A stretch of 28,218 nt of DNA, taken from Acidobacteriaceae bacterium (GTDB taxonomy: Bacteria > Acidobacteriota > Terriglobia > Terriglobales > SbA1). Positions 23,680 to 28,218 of the stretch are shown here, piece after piece. The notes under the pieces were generated by a model. The model ran no database searches, had not been told where the DNA came from, and saw only the letters and a list, made by a program, of their open reading frames with translations. Position numbers and translations under genes: made by a program. The DNA lies in contig PLEA01000366.1 in NCBI GenBank assembly GCA_003136335.1, positions 268 through 28,485 of the forward strand. Direction: 5' to 3'. How positions within the stretch are numbered: the stretch's first letter is position 1; the number at the start of each line of letters is the position of its first letter.

Positions 23680-24192
23680 GTGACTGCCAGTGTGCCTGGA
23701 GAATCGAAGCGAGATGTCGAGCCGCGATCCGGCCGCGGCACCTTTCCCCGCAGCGCGCGGCTGTTGCGTCACACCGATTTCGAACGCGTGTACAAGCTGG
23801 GGCGGCGGCATTTTTCGGCATCCATGACCGTGTTTTACTGGCAGCGACAGGAGCCAGTTGCTGGAGCGAAGACCGCGGCCACTAAGTTGCCTGCAGCTTT
23901 GGGGCTGCGCGTTGGATTCACTGTGGGCCGTGCCCTTGGCGGGGCGGTGCGGCGCAACCGGATGAAGCGGCGTTTGCGCGAGGCGGTGCGGCTTACGCGT
24001 CCCCCCGCGGGGGCGAGTGCGGATGTGATCATCAATCCAAAGAAATCGTTGTTGACGGAAGATTTCGTGGAAGTGGTGAGTGAAGTCCGGAAAGCTTTTG
24101 AAGTGATAGAACAGAAGCTCGCGGGTAAGACAGGGAACAAGTCCGAAACTGAGTTGGAACGAAGTTCCGGAAGCCGGAAGCCGAGAGCCTGA
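23680..24192 (+). CDS. rnpA: ribonuclease P protein component
   Basis: The protein subunit of RNase P, which assists the catalytic RNA in 5' processing of tRNA precursors. The conserved domain begins at F-P-R-S-A-R-L-L-R-H-T-D-F-E-R-V-Y and contains the diagnostic basic helix R-R-N-R-M-K-R-R-L-R-E-A-V-R. The frame is open back to 23605, but nothing before the conserved domain looks like RnpA. I place the start provisionally at the GTG at 23680 (170 residues); a GTG at 23692 is also possible, and none has a good ribosome site. A Lys/Ser-rich C-terminal tail (about 30 residues) makes it longer than usual. A perfect 13-base palindrome, AGTCACTGTGACT (23673-23685), spans the proposed start. Confidence 0.88.
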   Translation: MTASVPGESKRDVEPRSGRGTFPRSARLLRHTDFERVYKLGRRHFSASMTVFYWQRQEPVAGAKTAATKLPAALGLRVGFTVGRALGGAVRRNRMKRRLREAVRLTRPPAGASADVIINPKKSLLTEDFVEVVSEVRKAFEVIEQKLAGKTGNKSETELERSSGSRKPRA

Positions 24193-24203
24193 AACCGAAT
24201 CAC

Positions 24204-24467
24204 ATGCGCGAGGTCGCCAAACTCGTTACGCTGCAATTGCTGCGGGCTTATAAGTGGGCCATTTCGCCGATGTTTCCGCCGACGTGCCGCTACGTTCCTA
24301 GCTGCTCGGACTATGCGATGGAGGCTGTGGAGCGTTATGGCGCGGTGCGCGGAGGGCTGAGGGCTTTGTGGCGGCTGCTGCGTTGTCATCCGATTGCGCG
24401 GGGGGGCTACGATCCCGTGGTGAAGCGGCATAGGGGTTGCGATCAAGCGATCGGGCGCGGCCTGTGA
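24204..24467 (+). CDS. yidD: membrane protein insertion efficiency factor YidD
   Basis: An 87-residue protein with the family signature P-P-T-C-R-Y-V-P-S-C-S-D-Y-A (residues 25-38) and R-C-H-P-I-A-R-G-G-Y-D-P-V (about 60-72). The two Cys of C-R-Y-x-P-S-C and the RCHP Cys are conserved. An amphipathic N-terminal helix should lie on the inner face of the membrane. YidD aids YidC/Sec-dependent insertion of membrane proteins. It starts 11 bases after rnpA, in the same operon, and yidC follows after a 280-base repeat-filled gap. Confidence 0.93.
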   Translation: MREVAKLVTLQLLRAYKWAISPMFPPTCRYVPSCSDYAMEAVERYGAVRGGLRALWRLLRCHPIARGGYDPVVKRHRGCDQAIGRGL

Positions 24468-24482
24468 CGGTGCGTACGACAG

Positions 24483-24556
24483 TCCGTCAGGGGCTAAAGC
24501 CCGAATGTTTTTTCGTGCTTTACGGCGCGGCTGGAAGTCACGCCCTTTCAAAAGCG
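24483..24556 (+). repeat. repeat element with GGGCTAAAGCCC hairpin after yidD
   Basis: GGGCTAAAGCCC (24491-24502) is a near-palindrome followed by GAATG and a T6 run, so it could also act as a weak terminator after yidD. GGCGCGGCT...CACGCC (24524-24543) forms a second imperfect arm, and CCCTTTCAAAAGCGGG follows. I recall similar GGGGCTAAAGCCC elements between genes in Acidobacteriota genomes; I could not check this. Confidence 0.45.
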
Positions 24557-24595
24557 GGAGTATTCAGGATGGACGTTGTCTTCACTCGCGAAAAA

Positions 24596-24683
24596 CGAGG
24601 GATCTAAATTTCTGCATGTCATGCCGCGTAGGTGGTGGCGCAAGCAAACAAACCTAGGTCCCTCGCTTCGCTCGGGATGACAA
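24596..24683. repeat. imperfect inverted repeat ending in GGGATGACAAGC, upstream of yidC
   Basis: CGAGGGATCTAAATTT (24596-24611) and AAACCTAGGTCCCTCG (24650-24665) are inverted copies that match at 13 of 16 positions. The centre holds the palindrome GCATGTCATGC (24614-24624). The right part, AGGTCCCTCGCTTCGCTCGG followed by GATGACAA, is a better copy of the element at 17502-17535. Confidence 0.5.
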
Positions 24684-24747
24684 GCTTTAGGGGACAGGAT
24701 AATTCGGCGCCCTATAGTACGCGGCGCGATCTGAGGAAACGGTAACT

Positions 24748-26502
24748 TTGCCAGACATTCAAAATCCACAACACGAACCGGGCAGCGAGAAACGGCTGAT
24801 GCTGGTTTTCCTGCTGACGTTTATCGTGATGCTGGCATTCCAGCCGTTGTTCAAGAAATACTTTCCGCAATCGGCCGCGCCGCCGCCGTCGCAGCAGCAA
24901 AGCCAGCCCGCGCAGGCCCAGCCAGCGGCGACAGCGGTTGCGCCGAGCGTTATTCCTGCCAGTGGGATTCCTGCCAAGGGGGTTACCAAACAGGCGACGA
25001 GCGAAACCGAGACCGTGATTGAGAATGATCTTTACCGGATCACGTTTACCAATCGCGGGGCGCAGGTGAAATCGTGGATTCTGAAAAAGTTCGACAACGA
25101 GACGCAGAATGGGCCGCTCGACATGGTCAATCCGCCGGCGGCCGCGCAATACGGCTATCCGCTCTCGTTGTGGACTTACGACGAGGGCCTGCGCCGCAGA
25201 CTCAGTTCGGCGTTATACGTTGCTTCGCGCGAAGGCAAGCAGACATCCCCGACGACGATCACGTTCGAATATGCGGACCAGGATCTGACAGTCCGCAAGA
25301 CTTTTGGTTTCGATAACACCTACATCGTGAATGTCGAAACTAGTATGACGTACAGGGGCAGTGCGACTGCGGCGATCCCCGCCTGGCCATCGGGATTCGG
25401 CGATCAGGTTACGCCTGCGTTCTGGGCGGCGGGAGCCATCGATTACCAGTTCAACAAAAACATTGAGCGGGTGCCGATAAAAAAGATCAGCGGCGGCGGG
25501 ACGAACCCGGGACCGTTCCACTGGGCCGGGCCTACCGACCAGTATTTCGCGGCGGTGTTCATACCCGATGATCCGGCTTCCGCCCAGATGGTGACGCTGC
25601 GCAACTCGTTGGCGGTTCCGCGTGATCCGCAGAAGGCCGACTCGAAGGAGATGGTGAACGTGGACGTGGTAGGCGCGGCCGTGGGCAACCTGCACGGTCC
25701 GACGGCGGAGCGCATCTTCGTTGGCCCCAAGGAACTGGAGGTTCTGCAGAAGATTCCCGTGCCGGGCGTATCGGGCGCGGATAACGACCTGAATGGCCTG
25801 GTTGATTTCGGTTTCTTTGGGATCATCGCCAAGCCGCTGTTCCTGTGGCTTAGGTGGACCTACAGTCACGTAATCGGAAACTGGGGATGGGCCATTGTTC
25901 TGCAGACGCTGATCATCAGTGTGGCGCTGCTGCCGCTGCGAATCACGCAGATGAAGTCGATGCTGAAGATGCAGCGCGTGGCGCCGCAGATCAAGGCGAT
26001 TCAGGAGAAGTATAAGAAGTACAGTCTGCGGGACCCGCGCAAGGCTCCGATGAATGAGGAGATCAGCGCGCTCTATAAGAAAGAAGGGGTGAATCCGGCG
26101 GGGGGCTGTCTGCCGATGCTCATCCAGATTCCGTTTCTGTGGGCTTATTACAAAATGCTGGCGGTCGCGCTTGACCTGCGCCACGCGCATTGGCTTTGGA
26201 TCCATGACCTGTCCGCGGCGGATCCGATTTTTCTGTTGCCCATATTCATGGTGGTCAGCATGCTGGTCACCCAGAAGATGACGCCGCAACCGGGCATGGA
26301 TCCGTCGCAGCAGAAAATGATGACGGTGATGATGCCGCTGATGATGGGGTTCATTTTCTTCCGTCTGCCCGCGGGATTGAATCTTTATTATGCGGAATCC
26401 AACTTGATTCAGATCACGCAGCAAGCGGTAATGAACCGGACATCGCTGGGGCGGGAGATGCGCGAGATGATGGCAAAACGGGCGAGGAAGAAGGAGAAAT
26501 AG
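24748..26502 (+). CDS. yidC: membrane protein insertase YidC
   Basis: A 584-residue inner-membrane insertase of the Gram-negative type. TTG start with GAGG (24733-24736) upstream. Helix 1 is at about 17-35, followed by a Pro/Gln/Ala-rich linker (about 47-80) and a large periplasmic domain (about 85-355; ETVIENDLYRITFTNRGAQV is its first strand pair). The conserved insertase core follows (about 370-570): N-W-G-W-A-I-V-L-Q-T, P-L-R-I-T-Q-M-K-S-M-L-K-M-Q, the cytoplasmic P-x-I-K-A-I-Q-E-K-Y-K-K-Y hairpin, N-P-A-G-G-C-L-P-M-L-I-Q-I-P and a Met-rich last part. The tail A-K-R-A-R-K-K-E-K is basic, as expected for ribosome contact. A TATAGT at 24713-24718 might be a -10 box, but no -35 matches, so a separate promoter is unproven. 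Confidence 0.96.
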   Translation: MPDIQNPQHEPGSEKRLMLVFLLTFIVMLAFQPLFKKYFPQSAAPPPSQQQSQPAQAQPAATAVAPSVIPASGIPAKGVTKQATSETETVIENDLYRITFTNRGAQVKSWILKKFDNETQNGPLDMVNPPAAAQYGYPLSLWTYDEGLRRRLSSALYVASREGKQTSPTTITFEYADQDLTVRKTFGFDNTYIVNVETSMTYRGSATAAIPAWPSGFGDQVTPAFWAAGAIDYQFNKNIERVPIKKISGGGTNPGPFHWAGPTDQYFAAVFIPDDPASAQMVTLRNSLAVPRDPQKADSKEMVNVDVVGAAVGNLHGPTAERIFVGPKELEVLQKIPVPGVSGADNDLNGLVDFGFFGIIAKPLFLWLRWTYSHVIGNWGWAIVLQTLIISVALLPLRITQMKSMLKMQRVAPQIKAIQEKYKKYSLRDPRKAPMNEEISALYKKEGVNPAGGCLPMLIQIPFLWAYYKMLAVALDLRHAHWLWIHDLSAADPIFLLPIFMVVSMLVTQKMTPQPGMDPSQQKMMTVMMPLMMGFIFFRLPAGLNLYYAESNLIQITQQAVMNRTSLGREMREMMAKRARKKEK

Positions 26503-26505
26503 TTG

Positions 26506-26663
26506 TCAGCTTTCAGCTGTCAGCTATCAGCTAAGGCGTCCGTCATGGGAGCATGCGACTCGAATTTTTGCAGAAGGCTTGCGCTACGATTTCTTGGCAA
26601 AGCAAGAACGTCTTAACCTATATCAGCCCAGCTAAAAGCTGACGGCTGATAGCTGAGAGCTGA
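26506..26663. repeat. inverted pair of TCAGCTN heptamer arrays flanking about 95 bases, between yidC and jag
   Basis: The left arm (26506-26534) is four consecutive TCAGC-type units. The right arm (26630-26663) has units of the same word in opposite orientation (AGCTGA-type). The 95-base centre has no coding frame. The arms could pair into a long hairpin. The right arm ends 5 bases before the jag start codon, so it must affect the ribosome-binding region, where no normal Shine-Dalgarno sequence is visible. Confidence 0.7.
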
Positions 26664-26668
26664 ATCCC

Positions 26669-27205
26669 ATGTCCATTCCCGACAAACTCGCTGCCGCAAA
26701 GAAGATTAATGAGTTTCTGCAGGCCGTCGTGACCCACGGCGGACTTCGGCTGAAGTACCGCATTATTGTGGATCCGCCGCTGCCGGAAAACCGCGACTGG
26801 GAGAAGCCCGACATTCTGGTGGATTTTGCCGGTCCGGACTCGGCGCTGCTCCTGGATCGTGGCGGGGAGCTGTTGCGCGCGCTGGAACTGCTGGCTCTGG
26901 AAATGTTGCGGTTGCCTTCGGGCGAGCATGAAAAAATTTCCTTCGACTGCCAGAATCAGCGCTCACTGCGGATTCAAGAACTGCGCACTGCCGCAACCGT
27001 TGCTGCCGAGAAAGTGCGCAAGACGGGAACACCATACCAGTTCAGTCCGATGTCGTCGCGGGAACGGCGGATCGTTCACCTGGCGTTGAGAGACGAAGCC
27101 GACTTGCGCACTGAGAGCGAGGGGGAAGGAATGCGAAGGTGCCTGGTGGTATATCCCAAGGACTACAGTCCGGCGGGAAAGCTGGCGACGCGAACCGTGC
27201 CATGA
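26669..27205 (+). CDS. jag: Jag/KhpB-type RNA-binding protein (KH and R3H domains)
   Basis: A 178-residue protein. The centre (about 45-100) fits a KH-like domain (I-L-V-D-F-A-G-P-D-S-A-L-L-L-D-R-G-G-E-L-L-R-A-L). The C-terminus is an R3H domain with M-S-S-R-E-R-R-I-V-H-L-A-L (R3H-type R and H residues), followed by G-E-G-M-R-R-C-L-V-V-Y-P, the usual end of the family. Jag/KhpB proteins bind RNA and influence cell division and envelope synthesis in other bacteria. Its position after yidC is conserved widely. The tRNA-modification gene mnmE (trmE), which often follows, is not found here. Translation initiation may be unusual because repeat DNA occupies the leader. Confidence 0.88.
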   Translation: MSIPDKLAAAKKINEFLQAVVTHGGLRLKYRIIVDPPLPENRDWEKPDILVDFAGPDSALLLDRGGELLRALELLALEMLRLPSGEHEKISFDCQNQRSLRIQELRTAATVAAEKVRKTGTPYQFSPMSSRERRIVHLALRDEADLRTESEGEGMRRCLVVYPKDYSPAGKLATRTVP

Positions 27206-27621
27206 GACTTCCCACTGGGGTTGAGATTACCGCGCGAAGGCCGCGCGAACGCTGTTGCATCCGGGCCGGAAGCGACGGGAATCTTCCACTATTACTGACT
27301 TGGTTCTCAGGCGTCGCTCGGTCGGGTCGTTTCTTCCTATGTTCTCCGCCTATGTTCCCCGCGGCTTATTGATTCTCTTCATTTTTCTCACCCTGCAAGT
27401 CGGTCAGTGACGGAGTCGCGTTGCGCGTCGCCGCCGAATTCCACTTTTCAATCAAAACCCGTCTGCAGATGGCGGAGAAGCGCCGCCGGAAGCCTCAAGG
27501 TTCCCACCGGTTGCTCCACCGGATTCGTGCTGCTGCTGGTTCGCGAGCCAACATGGTCGCGACTGGGCAGAGGGAAAACGTCAGAATCGGCAACCGGCAA
27601 CCGCCTCGTGACAACTACAAA
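27206..27621. other. 416-base region without a recognisable gene, between jag and the receiver-like gene
   Basis: No frame resembles a known protein. A 56-codon frame overlapping the jag stop (ATGA, 27203) is Arg-rich without family features. Two short direct repeats are seen: a 13-base tandem CCTATGTTCTCCG/CCTATGTTCCCCG (27336-27361) and CGGCAAC twice (27588-27601). No tRNA, clear terminator or promoter was recognised, though the convergent genes on both sides should end transcription here. Confidence 0.5.
27336..27361. repeat. 13-base tandem repeat, two copies
   Basis: CCTATGTTCTCCG (27336-27348) is followed at once by CCTATGTTCCCCG (27349-27361), with one mismatch. Confidence 0.6.
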
Positions 27622-28008
27622 CTAGCGCCCTGCTGCCGCTGCGGCGGCTTGCGGCGTGCTGGGAATTTTCATTGCGTCAATGTGATTGAGCACCGACTCC
27701 AGGCTCGCGCCGGTATCGGTGCAGGCATCCACATAGGGATGGCGGCTTCCGTCGGCGTGCATGACCAGCACTTTGGTCTCGGTGCTTACCTTTTTAATCA
27801 TGTAGGGAAGATGGTGACGATCGTTGCGGGTCAGGGTTGCACCCAGCACAACCAGGTCAAAGGGAGCCTTCCGGATTGCTTCGTCCACAGATTTGCGGCC
27901 CACGGCGCGTTGCACTGTGTGCCCGGCTTTTTCCATAGCTGCGGCCTGCGCTTCCAGAATGTCGTTATCCCCTTCGCCATAAAGAATTCTTAGTTTTGAT
28001 TTCGCCAT
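27622..28008 (-). CDS. CheY-like receiver-fold protein lacking the phospho-acceptor Asp
   Basis: A 128-residue stand-alone protein. R-I-L-Y-G-E-G-D-N-D-I-L-E-A is the first strand and loop of a response-regulator receiver; it keeps E12 but has Gly next to it. The third strand reads F-D-L-V-V-L-G-A-T-L, with G56 where the phosphorylated Asp should be. K-V-L-V-M-H follows as strand 4. A small C-terminal Ala-rich tail ends the protein. It probably does not accept a phosphate and may act as a binding or structural partner. A GAGGG site (28015-28019) lies 6 bases before the ATG, so this is a well-supported gene. There is no histidine kinase nearby. Confidence 0.8.
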   Translation of the reverse strand: MAKSKLRILYGEGDNDILEAQAAAMEKAGHTVQRAVGRKSVDEAIRKAPFDLVVLGATLTRNDRHHLPYMIKKVSTETKVLVMHADGSRHPYVDACTDTGASLESVLNHIDAMKIPSTPQAAAAAAGR

Positions 28009-28214
28009 TGATCACCCTCGATTGGATCGTTGTTGCCCCGGTACCTGACGCACCCGTACCTGCAAGCCACGGTAGCAACCGCCGGGGCTTGAGGAAACAT
28101 CACCGAAGACGCACGTCGAACGGCACCATTCGGCGAGGATGAATTTCGCGCCCCCAAATTGTTTCCCCTAAAGTGCCCTGCGGCGCTACACTTTTGCGCG
28201 GAGGCTTTCCAACC

Positions 28215-28218
28215 ATGT
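28215..28218 (+). CDS. possible start of a gene that leaves the right edge
   Basis: ATG at 28215-28217 is preceded by GGAGG (28200-28204) at 10 bases, and a TACACT box (28187-28192) further upstream could be a -10 element. Only the start codon is inside the window, so nothing can be said about the product. Confidence 0.3.

Noticed and set aside
25213..26424. 403-codon open frame on the minus strand
   Set aside because: Antisense to yidC with the typical Arg/His/Gln-rich composition of a shadow frame in GC-rich DNA.
27203..27373. 56-codon frame overlapping the jag stop (ATGA)
   Set aside because: The overlap looks operon-like, but the peptide is Arg/Pro-rich, unrecognisable and runs through a tandem DNA repeat.
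27421..27993. 190-codon open frame on the plus strand
   Set aside because: It overlaps the receiver-like gene on the other strand, which has a good ribosome site and recognisable fold; the plus frame has neither.
1..28218. tRNA, rRNA, CRISPR array, prophage or IS transposase
   Set aside because: No cloverleaf with a T-loop, no regularly spaced identical repeats, and no integrase or transposase frame was found by reading; a covariance-model scan would be needed for weak RNA genes.

Overview
The window (28,218 bases, GC-rich, dense gene packing on both strands) looks like chromosomal DNA of a soil-type Acidobacteriota, class Terriglobia. That placement is an inference. It rests on an Oar-like TonB-dependent receptor with an N-terminal carboxypeptidase-regulatory fold, frequent GTG/TTG starts, several families of short intergenic repeats, and protein styles typical of the phylum (CPBP proteases, Yip1 proteins, degenerate CheY-like receivers). 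No 16S gene or other decisive marker is present. I see no phage, IS transposase, CRISPR array, tRNA or rRNA.

Layout. 1-2436 (-): the N-terminal 812 codons of an outer-membrane receptor that runs off the left edge. 2942-4643 (+): cysK-cysE, the last two steps of cysteine synthesis. 4690-6603 (+): an exported serine beta-lactamase-like hydrolase with a C-terminal membrane domain. 6656-7730 (-): a multiply frameshifted remnant of a membrane spermidine-synthase-like protein. 7825-13091 (-): five tightly packed genes for D-hydroxyproline oxidation to 2-oxoglutarate (three-subunit dehydrogenase, DapA-family deaminase, 2-oxoglutarate-semialdehyde dehydrogenase). 13358-17453 (+), divergent from it: araD, a sodium/solute symporter, a small membrane protein and an L-fucose/L-arabinose isomerase-family protein. 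Between these two operons lie a near-consensus sigma-70 promoter and a perfect 16-base LacI-family-type operator placed at the expected transcription start.

17689-22940 is a mixed region: a Yip1 membrane protein, two CPBP-family proteins (one lacking the usual EExxxR motif), a frameshifted outer-membrane beta-barrel gene, an orphan oligopeptide-ABC ATPase carrying an in-frame insertion of a dispersed repeat, and an EamA transporter. A decayed cytochrome c gene start (23042-23300) precedes the conserved rpmH-rnpA-yidD-yidC-jag cluster (23410-27205), which is interrupted by repeat DNA between yidD and yidC and between yidC and jag. The window ends with a receiver-like protein that lacks its phospho-acceptor Asp, and with the start codon of a gene that leaves the right edge.

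The most interesting system is the divergent pair at 7825-17453. Hydroxyproline and L-arabinose occur together in plant cell-wall hydroxyproline-rich glycoproteins (extensins, arabinogalactan proteins), where arabinose is O-linked to hydroxyproline. A shared control region suggests a locus for using both halves of that material. This is an inference: the hydroxyproline epimerase, a pentulose kinase and the LacI-type regulator are not in the window.
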